Shown here piece by piece: positions 1 to 13,272 of a DNA stretch of 64,000 bases (positions within the stretch are counted from its first letter, which is position 1; each line of letters begins with the position of its first letter). The stretch comes from Cochliopodium minus (taxonomy: Eukaryota > Discosea > Himatismenida > Cochliopodiidae), in NCBI GenBank assembly GCA_024220525.1, contig JAMYWO010000038.1, forward strand, positions 1-64,000, written 5' to 3'. The notes under the pieces were generated by a model. It was not told the origin of the DNA and ran no database searches. It worked only from the letters and a program-made list of their open reading frames with translations. A program made the translations under genes and the position numbers.

Positions 1-208
1 CAAATCATTAGAGTATTTTATTTTTATTTTTTTTATTTTTTTTATTTTTTTTATTTTTTTATTTTTTTTATTTTTTTATTTTTTATTTTTTATTTTTTAT
101 TTTTTTTGTTTTTTTTTATTTTTTATTTTTTTATTTTTTTATTTTTTTTATTTTTAATATCTTTTTATTTTTTTATTTTTTTATTTTTATTTAGTAGGAT
201 TTTTTTAC
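1..208. other. A/T-only intron tract at left edge
   Basis: This stretch is almost pure T with single A residues about every 8 to 9 bases. It directly follows the donor of the last visible GH42 exon (minus strand), so it is most simply the next intron of that gene, running off the window. The reading frame through it is only F/I/L low complexity and I do not treat it as coding. Confidence 0.6.
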
Positions 209-1915
209 AATGTTTAAGGAATGGATGTCATGGAGGTACTTATCTTTTAACCAATTTTGAAAAGAGAAACAAGAAGATTCACTGTAATCAGCATTTGCCT
301 TTCATAAATTTTAAAAAAAAAATTAAATGTCAATATTTCTTATTTGGTGCTTATTTTTTTCAATTTTTTTTTTTTAATTTTTTTTTTTATTTTGAAATTA
401 AATTAAAAATGAAAAAAAAAAAATTACTAAGGGCTCATTGTCCAGCTGCCATCCCCATATCCTCTCATCCTTTCCGTATCTCTTCCCCAATTCACTGACT
501 ATTTTATCTATAAATTATCAAAATAAAAAAAAAATATTAAATGAAAATATTTTATAAAAATAATGAAAAAAATTTTGGATAAAAATAAAATTATTGAAAA
601 AATTTAAAAAACTTTAAAAATTTTTGAAGAAAAAAAAAAACAAAAAAAAATTAAATTTTTTTTTGGAAAGAGTTACCAACATAAGAAAGATAAATGGGAT
701 TGGAGAGAGAAGCGTTTGCACGAACACCATGCTGTTTTCTTCTTCCGTCGGGTCCCACCATGTATATTTCCTCGTATTTCTCTCCTAACCAGGCAGGAGG
801 ACAAAGTGAAGGTGTACACATTATTACTTTAAGTCCTATTTTTAAAGTATATTTTTATAAAATAAATAAAATTAATGTTGAAAAAAAATTAATAATAAAA
901 AATTAAATAAATCAATAAACTAAAAATATTAAATAGGAAATAAATTTAAAATTAAATCATTAAAAAAATAAGAACTTTAGTTTCTAGAAAAATAAATAAA
1001 CAATAAAAATTGAAAATTAAAAAAATTTAAAAAAATTTAAAAAATTAAAAAAAATTTAAAAAATTTAAAAAATTTAAAAAATATGAAAATAAAAAATTAA
1101 AATAAAAAAAAAAACTAATTACCAAATTTATGTGCCAGAGAAACAGCATAATCAAGCCAATCAAAATCAAAAACACCTTCAGAAGGTTCCAAAAAAGACC
1201 AAGCAAATTCAGCGAAATGAGTAAAGTGGAATCCCATTTCCTTCATGTTTCTCAGATCTCTTTCCCATTGTTCTCTTGGCCATTGTTCGGGATAGTAAAA
1301 GGCTCCTATTTCCATCAAATTCTCTTTCGGAAATATTTTTTTTAATTCTACCTTCTTTTGTTTCACAGAAATATCTATTTTGCTTTCATTATTTTCTATT
1401 TTCTACAAAAAAAAAAAATTTTTTTTTTTTATTAATAAATATTTATTTATAAATATTTATTAATAAAAATTCTATTTTTTTTACTGGAGATATTTTTATA
1501 TCCTTCAGTAATATTTCGTAATGAATGGGATTGATTTCCATCTTCTTAAGCAATTCTGTTGACAATTTACTTGTGAGATGATTTAAAGTGAATAATTCCT
1601 CTCCAATCAGTTTATCAAATAACATCTCCAATCCTCTCATTTTAAGATATTCGAATGTTTCTTTGAACTATGAAAAATAAGAATTCATTAATAAATTTCT
1701 GAATATCATCATAAACTTGCCTTCAATTTGTTGAAATAAGATTTGATTTTGCTTTTCTGGATTTCATTTAATTGTTTGAGATGATTCAGAAATTGATCGA
1801 ATTCATCGATGGTGAAAGAAGTAATTTGTCTCTCATTTCTGATTCCATTTTCTTCAAACAAATTATCAATTTTGATAAAACACAAATACTCCCAGAAACA
1901 TTCAAAAATATTCAT
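209..1915 (-). CDS. SAM-SAM-GH42 beta-galactosidase (5' part, runs off left edge)
   Basis: The C-terminal part matches glycoside hydrolase family 42, which hydrolyses beta-galactosides. Exon 1123..about 1402 gives IGAFYYPEQWPREQWERD and the FAEFAWS strand. Exon 835..677 gives CTPSLCPPAWLGEKY and NPIYLSYV. Exon 507..428 gives IWGWQLDNEP, whose Glu in NEP is the family's acid/base catalyst. Exon 298..209 continues with NADYSE. The nucleophile half lies beyond the edge. Two upstream exons (1915..about 1736 and about 1700..1482) encode two SAM-like helical bundles (FWEYLCFIKIDNLFEENGI; FEYLKMRGLEMLFDKLI) that splice in frame into the GH42 part. The start is the ATG at 1915 after a poly-A run. There is no signal peptide, so the enzyme is probably cytosolic or scaffolded. 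The intron between the SAM exons appears to use a GC donor. GH42 identity is strong; the fusion is inferred from frame and splice sites. Confidence 0.8.
1431..1464. repeat. AT-rich perfect hairpin in GH42 gene intron
   Basis: Two 15-base arms (1431-1445 and 1450-1464) are perfect inverted copies around a 4-base loop. It lies inside the intron joining the second SAM exon to the GH42 exon. With only A and T it may be a chance palindrome. Confidence 0.5.
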
Positions 1916-2355
1916 TTTTTTTTTATAAAAATTTGAAAAATCTTGAATTATTGGAAATTTCTTAGCGTCAAATTTTTGAGTTCTGTTTATATCAGATCAT
2001 TTCAAGTTTAAAGCTTAAAATCATGGTGATTACTGTATAATTGAAATCACTTTATCTTTATCATGCATTAAAATGATTTTACAAAAAAAAAATTTGTGGG
2101 TGCTCATTATGCCCGAGAATAACATATCTTAATTAAAAAGAAAATTATTTTATTTTTTGTTTTAATTTCGATGCGATTCTTGGTTTTTGTTTGCTAGATA
2201 AAGTTTTTTAAAAAAAAATTTCAAATTGATCAGTTTTGGATTTTCTTTTACCAATATCAAGATTATTCAAGTATTGGTGGTTGAATTTAATTCTCTTTGG
2301 AGGTGTGCTCTTATTTAGGTTTTTTCTTTAGCTGATCTTCTTTGTCATTCATCTT

Positions 2356-2801
2356 CTATTTTTTTTGAGAGCATCCAGCAACAAGACAACCAAGAATCTT
2401 AGTTGTTCGATTTTTTGAGTATTCAGATAGATTCTTCGTTGTTTTTGTTCCTATTTCTTTTTGGAATACTCTTTCTCAGTAAAGAAAGAAGTCAAAGTTT
2501 CCAAAAGCTTCTTTCAAGCTTTTGAGAAAAATGACACCAAAAGGAAGATATATTTCCTCCGTTAATCTGATTTGTTTTTTCTTTTTTTCTTTTTTTCTTT
2601 TTGATGAAAAACATCATTACCAAAGAAAGAAACCTTTGCACGTCCAACCCACAATATGATAGAGATTTCTTCTTTTTTGGAAATCATGTTTTTGCCAAGA
2701 AAATCTTCAACATGATTTTTTTCACTAGTATTTAAATGATCAATTTGATGGATATAAAAAAAATTGATATTATTTGAAATTATTTTTAATTTGATCCCCA
2801 A
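2356..2801 (-). other. Possible broken continuation of the SAM gene
   Basis: On the minus strand a frame from about 2801 to 2562 reads as ordinary mixed protein (KNMISKKEEISIILWVGRAK). A second block, about 2566 to 2356, reads LTEEIYLPFGVIFLKSLKEA, then an in-frame stop, then a further stretch ending CLVAGCSQKK. Neither block can be joined to the SAM exon at 2824-3084 by a normal GT-AG intron, because no AG lies between them. I read this as a decayed 3' end or a decayed neighbouring gene. No domain recognised. Confidence 0.25.
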
Positions 2802-2823
2802 AGAAGTTTTATCATTTGTAAAT

Positions 2824-3084
2824 TCAAATATTATTGTGGAATAAAATTATATTTGGTGATATAAATTTTGAATAATTTACAATTTTAAGTTCTTCAAGTT
2901 TCTTCAAGATCTTATTTTGATGGATATTTGTCATCTTTATGATTTCAAAATCCTTTTTTGAAAAAAACTTTAGGTCTTCAAGTGTTTCATATCCCCCATC
3001 AACAAAATTTGCGTAATATTTTTGTAAATTGATTGATTTCAAGAAATTAAATATCTCCTTATGTTCTATATCATTTTCTTTCAT
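2824..3084 (-). CDS. Small SAM-domain protein
   Basis: The 86-residue frame is dominated by a sterile-alpha-motif domain (about residues 9-67): FNFLKSINLQKYYANFVDGG, then the helix LEDLKFFSKKDFEIIK, then a closing helix NKILKKLEELK. SAM domains form homo- or hetero-oligomers, so this protein probably pairs with other SAM proteins. The next gene on the same strand, 900 bp away, starts with two SAM-like domains. The ATG at 3084 follows a long A run, as in other genes here. The tail after LEELKI looks like translated intron (a GTAAAT donor follows), so a downstream exon may be missing or lost. Confidence 0.6.
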   Translation of the reverse strand: MKENDIEHKEIFNFLKSINLQKYYANFVDGGYETLEDLKFFSKKDFEIIKMTNIHQNKILKKLEELKIVNYSKFISPNIILFHNNI

Positions 3085-4957
3085 TTTTTTTTTTTTTTAA
3101 AACTTAAGAATAAAAAAGGAACAATTAGAAATTAACTTAAGAACTACTTTAAATTGTTATTTTTCAACATTAACAATTCCTTTGAATAAAGAACCACATC
3201 ATCCCAATCCATCAAACCTATTCTGAATGTAGTTATTGAAAAAAGATTTTTTAACATTAAGTGACAGTTTTGAGTTTATTGATAATAGGGTGGGAAACTG
3301 TACTTGATATCAAAGTTGTGATAAAAAGACGTTTTGGGATATATGAGGGTTTTGAAGAAGAATTAAAGTTTTTGTTTTTAGGTGATATGTTATCAATTAA
3401 TTTTCTTTAACAAAAAATATTTTTTGGATTTTTCCTGATAATTTTCTATTTTTACTAGGTTTCTCATCTCCTTTATAATTTTGAATTGGGTTTGGAATTC
3501 CTGGAAAAGCAATCATTCACTGTTTCTGCTATTTTAACTATGAATGCATATGAGATAAAGGAGCCAATGGAGATAAAGGATTTAAATATTTGCAAAGCAG
3601 AATTTGGTTCAATAGTAAATCAAGGATAAGATTGTGAATGGTTGTGGAGATAAGGAAAGAAGAAAACAAGTATTCAAATTTAAATAACAACATTAAAAGT
3701 TATTTTATTTTATAATGAATCCCTCAAATAATTAATTTTAACTAACACTATTATTGCTTCCATTTGAAGACTTGGATGAAAAGTAATCTTTACAACTTTC
3801 ATAAATTTGCCCAAATTCCTCTAAAGAAATAAAAAATTTGTTCACTGCAATTGTTTAAAAGCAAAAAAAAATTTCTTATTGATTATGAAAACTCCAAAAT
3901 CTAGAATAAAATCGATCATTCTGATTCAAAGGCATTAAACGAATTGATTTTTATTATTAAATAATGTCAAATGGAAATTTAAAAAAGATTCAGAAACTGT
4001 AGCAAGATTATAGTATTGTTAATTTTTGAAAACCAAAATAAGTAGGAATTGGGGACAAAGCATAACAGGGAGTATCTTGATGCATGAAAAGGATGAGAAA
4101 CAAAAAGGAAATGAAATAAGGTCATTTTAATCAAAAATTTGTTTCTTAATCTTTTTTCATTTTAACTCTCTTTGCTAACTATTTACAATTTCACTATTGC
4201 AAACACTATTCGTACCAAAGCATTGAATAAATATTTCTCCGATCACATATCTCAGGGTTACTTTAAGTTCGTCTAGATCCAATTTCAAGTAAAAATTTAA
4301 TTTTTTTTGAAATTAATTGAAACAAGAGTTTTTTATGGCTCATTTCAGGAAGATCAAAAGAAAAGTTCTCATGTAATTGGATTGCAAGAATATACAAAAA
4401 TATTGTCTAAATTGGATTTAGTTTTCACCATTTCGATCAGGTAGCAACAAAGTAGATGATTTGGTCCTCTCCAAAACTTATGACTTACTTCCAAAATTAA
4501 AATGAGTAAGAGCGGTGATAGTGCAGTCTTTTTCTTGAGATTTAGGAACAAGAGAAAACTCGATTGATCTCAAAACACCAGAAGAAACAATTTCCCTCAC
4601 AGATTATTCTCTTGATCATTTCATTTTTCACCATAACTGTAGTTCAAATGGCATAAAAGTTTCAAGAGAGGGATTGCAATAAAATTCCAAATAGAATTGG
4701 GTAGAAACACAAATCCCATCCGCGAGGTTGTATGCTATAAACAAAAACTGTCCAAAGCTTACTTGCTTTATCTGTTAAGTGATTTCATCTTATCAAGTTT
4801 GAGTCAAAGAAACTTTCTCCCTGATACTGGTCACTTTCCTTGGTTGGAACTTTTACAATATAAATTCATAAAAATTTTTATTTCAATAAATGAAATTAAA
4901 TTTTCAAAAAAAAATGAAATTATATTAAAAATTAAATCAATTAAAATATGGTAAAGT
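3085..4957. other. Intergenic region without recognisable gene
   Basis: Nearly 1.9 kb of AT-rich sequence, somewhat less homopolymeric than introns elsewhere. Short open frames exist (for example 4369-4551 minus, 4697-4954 plus) but none has a domain, a consistent splice pattern or a good start context. It could hold a decayed gene. I see nothing I can name. Confidence 0.5.
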
Positions 4958-6163
4958 TTATTTCTCTTCAATTATAATATTGTTTTCATTATTTTGTCCT
5001 TTTTTTGTATAAAGCCACCAACTATCAATGCCCTCTCCATTGTTCTTTTCATACTGGGACCACTTCCAAGAAGACAACGGAAATCTTCCCGTAACAAAAA
5101 TCGCCTCCTCTTTCATTTCCTTTTCAAGTTTCTTTTCAAGTTTAGGCATCCTATATTAATTTTTTTAACAATAATAATTATATATATATTTGATTTTTAA
5201 TTTAATTTTATTCTTTGAAAATAATTTTTTAAAATAATTTTTTAATTTAAAAATTACATGCTTTGTACTCCACAAAATAAGATGGCATCAAATTGAGTCA
5301 AATCAGTTTTCCATAGATCTTTTTTAACGAATTTTGTCAAATGAGAAACCCCTGCTTTTCTCGCGTTGTATCTTGACAACATTACCAACACCCAATTTAG
5401 CTCGTAACCGACCCCCTTGATTCCCTTTTTGGCTGCTTCTATCACCAAACATCCATCCCCTTAAAAATAAATTTCTATATTATTTTTCCCTCTATAATTC
5501 AAATTAAAAGAAAGACAGTGATGGATTTCAAATTTGAAATCTTTTCAGTTTTTTTCAATTTAAAAAAAAATCTTTAGATTTATATTTTGGATATTTACAA
5601 ATCACATTTAAATTAATGATTGGTGATAATTGATATCTTAATAATGACAATCTTGTGCACACATTAACATTTTGATTATATTTTTTTTTTTCTTTCATTT
5701 CGATTTGATTGTTTATTCTATCAATTTTAATTATATCAATCAAATCACATATGTTTCAAATAATTATTAATTAAATCTTTAATCGTAAATATATCAATTA
5801 ATTATGAAGAATTTTTTTACCACTCCCTAAATCACATATAAATTTTCTGTTGTTGGAAATGCAAGTGTTGATCATGGCATCTCTCAGCGAATCATTAGCA
5901 GGAAGATAAGGTGCCGATAATTTTTTGAATGCAGGAGAAATGAATGGGACAAATATCGCTCCTAGTGTACCAACTATCCCCAATGCAATAAGACTCACTT
6001 TTGCTCCTTTGGATATTTTGCTTGTTTTTTTCTCTTCTTCATTATTGAGTTGTTTGCATAATACAGATTCTGATTGATTATAATAGTATATGGAAGGTAT
6101 CAAAATAAATGAGAATGTTTTTAATTTGAAGTTTTTCTGGAAAAGATTTTTTGTGATTTTCAT
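4958..6163 (-). CDS. ATPSCKMT: ATP synthase subunit C lysine N-methyltransferase (FAM173 family)
   Basis: Three exons (6163..5821, 5459..5258, 5150..4958) join with consistent phases to 245 residues. Family marks are all present: an N-terminal membrane segment (VSLIALGIVGTLGAIFVPFI), the pre-motif SPAFKKLSAPYLPA, the SAM-binding motif DLGSGDG formed across intron 1, GYELNWVLV, the motif-II region LFCGVQSMMPKLEKKLE formed across intron 2, and the C-terminal signature RFPLSSW ... GEGIDSWWLY. Known members are mitochondrial inner-membrane enzymes that trimethylate a lysine of the c-ring of ATP synthase. The basic first 20 residues fit mitochondrial import. Divergent from DECR2 at 6491. Confidence 0.9.
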
Positions 6164-6490
6164 TTTTTTTTTGTTTTATTTATAAAAATTTAAATTTTAA
6201 TTAAATAAAGATTAAAAAGATGTTTCCAGGATCAAGCCAGTATAAAAGATGTCCATAAATTAAAACAATATGGACTTCTTATATAAACCTCAAATTTTTT
6301 ATTCAAATCGAACAATTTTTGCAATTACTTGTGATGTTTAACATTATTTGCAAATCCTAGAAACCTTTCTTTGGTTACAACACTCGAGAAAGGGATGTAA
6401 CCAATTAGGAAACCCAGATTGAAAGGTTTAAAAAGCAAAGTTTGAAAAAGATTTCACTTGTTTTCAATTTTGTATTTGATAAAAAAAAAA
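6164..6490. promoter_or_regulatory. Divergent promoter region, ATPSCKMT / DECR2
   Basis: 327 bp between two oppositely oriented start codons, so it must hold the promoters of both genes unless they start further away. It is AT-rich with a few mixed-sequence patches around 6225-6260 and 6360-6430. I recognise no specific binding site. Confidence 0.4.
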
Positions 6491-7747
6491 ATGAATTCGA
6501 TTAAAGAAATTGATTATAATGGTGTTTTTGAAAAAAATATACTGAAAGGGAAAATTGCTTTGATAACTGGAGGAGCAACCGGAATTAATTTTGGAATAGC
6601 AGAAGTAAAAATTTATAAAATACAAATAATGGATTTAAAATAGGCTTTTATTTCAATTTCCTCTTTGGACAAATTGAATAGATATTAATTTGCTTTTATT
6701 TGGCTCATAATTTTTATTTTTAAAGGCATTTGGTCTTCATGGAGCAAAATTGATACTTATGGGAAGAAGAACAAATGTATTGGAGAATTCCATCAATACA
6801 TTAAAATTGAAGGGGATAGAAGCGGTCGGAATCCCAGGGTAAAAAAAGAATCCCAAAAGAAAAAAAAAAAGAAAAATAATTTTATTTTTGAAGAGATGTA
6901 AGAAATTTTGAAAGTTGTGAAAAAGTTGTCTCAGAAGGGTTGAAATATTTCCAAACAGACAAGTTGGACATTCTGGTGAATGGTGCAGCAGGGAATTTTC
7001 TTTGCGCAGCGGAAGATTTGTCTTCCAACGCTTTCAAAACAGTGATGGAAATAGATGCACTTGGAACATTTAACATGTGCAGGTTCTAAACGAAATTTTA
7101 ATTTATTATTCTTTTTTTTTTATTAATTTATCTTTTTAATTTATTTTTATTTTTAATAAGAGCATCTTTTGTTAATTTGAAGAACTCAGGAGATTCATTG
7201 ATCATTAATATCACTGCTACTCTTCATTTACCTATGACATGGTACCAAATCCACTCCAGTTCTGCAAAAGCTGCTGTTGACGCAATTACAAGGTTCAAAA
7301 TTTAATAATATTTGAAAAAAAAAAATTAAAACTAACAATTTTTCTTAAAAAGAAATTTAGCTGTAGAATGGCAAGAATACAATATCAGAGTTGTTGGAAT
7401 TGCTCCAGGACCTATCATGGGGACAGAAGGGTTCGGAATATTTAAAAAATTTTACTTTTTTTATTCAGAAATTAATCAAACAACTTTATAGGATGGAAAA
7501 ATTAAGTGGAATGAGAGATGTTAAAGACTCTACACTTTTGGGTTTGGATAAAACAACAGAAAAATGGGGAAACATTAAAGATATCGCATATTGTGCTCTT
7601 TATGTCTCTTCACATGTTGCAAAATATTTGAGTGGTGAAACCATTGTAGTTGATGGATCCAGCAACATAAACAGACCTCCTTTTGTTCCAAGGGAAATTT
7701 ACAATCAATTCATAAGAAAGCCTAAAAAAACACCTTCCAAATTATAA
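6491..7747 (+). CDS. DECR2: Peroxisomal 2,4-dienoyl-CoA reductase (SDR family)
   Basis: Six exons (6491-6604, 6726-6838, 6894-7082, 7161-7292, 7353-7430, 7492-7747) join in frame to 293 residues. It is a short-chain dehydrogenase: nucleotide-binding ALITGGATGINFGIA near residue 20, LVNGAAGNF, and IAPGPIMGTEG after the substrate loop. The usual SDR Tyr is missing, as in dienoyl-CoA reductases, and a Lys follows at HSSSAKAAVDA. These enzymes reduce 2,4-dienoyl-CoA esters with NADPH during beta-oxidation of unsaturated fatty acids. The protein ends in the tripeptide SKL, a canonical type-1 peroxisomal targeting signal, which favours the peroxisomal DECR2 form over the mitochondrial one. Its 3' end lies 68 bp from that of the convergent kinase gene. 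Confidence 0.92.
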
Positions 7748-7815
7748 TGATTGTTTTTTTTAGCTCTCAAAAAAAATTAAAAGAAAATTTATAAAAAAAT
7801 TCGTTTTATTAAATT

Positions 7816-10503
<2,688 letters not shown>

Positions 10504-10664
10504 TTCTTTCAATTAGATGACTGATTTTTTTTTTAAAAATATATTATTTTTTAAATTTGCTGAACAGAACTATGTTCAAAAAAAGTTTGGAAAATAATTT
10601 TTAATTTGAAAAGAATGCGATTTTTTATAATTAATTTTGGAAAGATCTTTGAAAAAAAGTGTAT

Positions 10665-12706
10665 TCAAACTGGAATAAACTCCTACAAACAGTTAGAATG
10701 AAGGATGAAAAAAAAGTCAAATTTGAAAAAAAAAAAGAAAGTTTGAATTACATCAAGAGATAGATAGCCAACATTGATTTTCATATCACTTGGTGGGACA
10801 GCATTGAAATAACTTTCCAAAGTTTCAAGAATGATTTGATGCCACGAGCTAATATATTCTTCATCATCTGAATGAAAGATGATGGGGATTTGTTCGTTTG
10901 TAAATATTTGTAAACAGTGAGCCCTCTTCTCTCCCTTTACTCTATAAACATTCCATCCTTTCACACGATTGAAATGAATGTTGTTTTTGATTTTTTCATC
11001 ATTTTCGTTTGAATAATAAGAAATCATATTAGAATACAAACAAATCCATCTTTTGTTCCCTGAATTTCAAAATTATGTAATTTTTTTTTTTTAAAAAAAT
11101 TAATCAATTTACATTTTACTTGTCCCTTTTTCATTAGATTCCCTTCCTTGAGAATCTTTTTGACAGGCATCAACTTGAAATAATAGAGAGAACTCTCAAT
11201 GTATCTTGTCTCATTGTTCATTTCAGAAATAACACCAAACTCTAGCATCATTTCAAAAAAGTCAATTGCATCATTCTTTGAAGGAAATACATTTTCCAAA
11301 AACCAATTTAAACATTCTCTCCCTGAATTAAAATACAAAAATTTTAAATTAAAATGGAAAATACACATAAAAAAATAAAATAAAAAAAATAAAAAATAAA
11401 AAATAAAATAAATAAAAAATAAAAAATAATTGAAAAAATAAAATAAAAATAAAAAAAATAAAATAAAAAATAAAATAAAATAAAATATAAAATAGTTAAA
11501 AATTAGTTAAAATATTTATATTTGAATTACCAACGAAAGAATTTTCAACAGTTTTTGATTGATATTTTTTGGTTTTGAGAGGTAAAAATTGAGAAAGGTT
11601 TCCAATGATTTGAGAAGAAGTGGTAGAAATAAATTCTTTGAATTTCAATTTGGATTTGAGATCGTTTTCGGGCAAAATGTTGGAAGAACGTATGCGTGTG
11701 TTAGTGGTTTGTGGAGTAGAAGTTGAATTGGTCTTAAACCAGTCAAAAGATTCATTATGAGAAGTGAGGAAAATTTGATAAAGAATAGGATCTTTATTTT
11801 CCAATTTTGAAAGACGGATGATTGTTTTTTCTGATTTGCAAATTATATCCAAAAATATTTGTAATTCCAGGTATTCCATCTCTATTTTATTATTGGTTAG
11901 ATGTTCCGACAATTGATTTCTTATTCTCTGGAAGATTATTATCCCTTTCTTCTTTTCCACTTCTTCAAAGATATAGGGATTATCTTGTATGAGAACATTG
12001 TTCATTTTCAAATACTCTATCTCTGATCTCATAAAGGATGGATTAAAGTTAAATGAGATTTTCAAAAATTGATTTGCTCTTTCATAATCTTTTTGATACA
12101 GATAACAAAATAACAGAGCTATTGGAGGAGATAATACCTTTGTCAATTCCTTTATAGAATTGATCATTGGAAAATATTTCTTCAAGATATCCAATGATTG
12201 ATGGAAGCAAATCATCGCCTTCTTCAAATTTCCTTCAAAAAAATATTTATCACCAAAAATCACCAAATTTTCAATCTTTTTCGATTTTGTTTTCCATGTT
12301 CTCGTTATATATTCATAATTCCATATTATGTCTGTGCATGCCAATTTATAATTAAATACCAATCCATCATTTTTGCATTTCTCATGTATTATTTCCAAGG
12401 ATCTGATTGTGGATTCCAATGTTTCTCTGAATTTGATAAGGGGTTTTTGATCCTTTAAATCTTCCATATTGAGTATCCATCTCGATGCACTGATCAAAAT
12501 AGAGTATTTTTCATCTAATTTATTGAATTGTTTATTTCAAAATATAAGTAAAATTAAATCAAAGTTAAACCATAATTTTTTGAACTGATCTGTGAATTTA
12601 ATATATTCGAAAGTTCCCAAATCATTCCAAAATAACTTATTGGGAATGATGATTGTTTGTATTTTAAAAGATTTCTTTCCAATAATCTTTCAATGTTATT
12701 ATCCAT
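10665..12706 (-). CDS. DEP-PH domain protein
   Basis: About six exons. The N-terminal 300 residues are helical and TPR-like (GDKYFFEGNLKKAMICFHQS; QKDYERANQFLKISFNFNPS) and match no family I can name. A DEP domain is built across an intron: LPLKTKKYQSKTVENSFVG joined to RECLNWFLENVF and FFEMMLEFGVISE. Then a PH domain, also across an intron: LKEGNLMKKGQVK joined to WNKRWICLYSNMISYY, ending SSWHQIILETLESY. DEP and PH domains bind membranes and signalling partners, so a membrane-recruited signalling adaptor is likely. The start (ATG 12706) and the first intron (GTTTAAC donor) are inferred. A last small exon ends at 10665. Confidence 0.75.
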
Positions 12707-12867
12707 ATTTCAATTTTTTTTTAAAAACTTTTATATTAAATACTAATAAACTGTTGTGATTTTATAAAAATGTATTCTCTTTCAGATCCTTGAAAACAAA
12801 CAAAAAGTGAAAAGAAAAATCAAAGAAAAAAAAAAAAATTGAAATAAAAAAGTTAAAATATAAAAAA

Positions 12868-13078
12868 ATGAAAGACAATCAATTTTATGAGCCTTTTCAA
12901 TATCAACCACCCTCTCCGTAAAGTTTTATATATCAAATTAATTCACGATCAATTAATCTTTAAAAGAATTCCTATTCAATTAGATAATATACTTCCATGG
13001 GAAAAAAAAACAGAATTCAAACAAAAACAACAAGAGAAAGATAGAAAATTTGATCAAATTCATAAAGAAAAAAAGTGA
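12868..13078 (+). CDS. Very small protein of unknown function
   Basis: Two exons (12868-12917, 12967-13078) give a 53-residue protein. It starts MKDNQFYEPFQYQPPSPIPI, passes an LPWEKK motif and ends in a charged helix rich in Lys, Gln and Glu. The A-run before the ATG, clean GTAAAG donor and AAAAG acceptor, and in-frame join support a real gene. I do not recognise the family. It could be a small subunit of a mitochondrial or ribosomal complex, but nothing here shows that. Confidence 0.45.
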
Positions 13079-13272
13079 ATTCCTTCTAGTTATTATTGAA
13101 CTATTTTATATAAAAAAATTTTTAAAGAAAAAACAAAGGGATTTTTGCGAGTATCGAGAATGGAATAAATAAATCAAGTAATTTTGATCAAAAAAAAAAA
13201 AAACAATAATTTTAAAATTTATCCTAATATTAATCTTATTTAGTCCATATTATTGAAAAGGAGAGCAACAAA

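Noticed and set aside
106-498. A 130-residue plus-strand frame at the left edge
   Set aside because: It is poly-Phe/Ile/Leu from T-runs and overlaps GH42 exons whose minus-strand reading contains the catalytic motif.
694-906. Plus-strand frame over 694-906
   Set aside because: The complementary strand encodes the GH42 exon with CTPSLCPPAWLGEKY, so this is a shadow.
5254-5448. Separate small protein starting at 5448
   Set aside because: It is the middle exon of ATPSCKMT; upstream and downstream exons complete the methyltransferase motifs.
12600-12706. Alternative second frame in the first exon of the DEP-PH gene (LFWNDLGTFEYIKF)
   Set aside because: It reads like protein but has no ATG and its splice phase creates a stop; the frame from ATG 12706 joins correctly.
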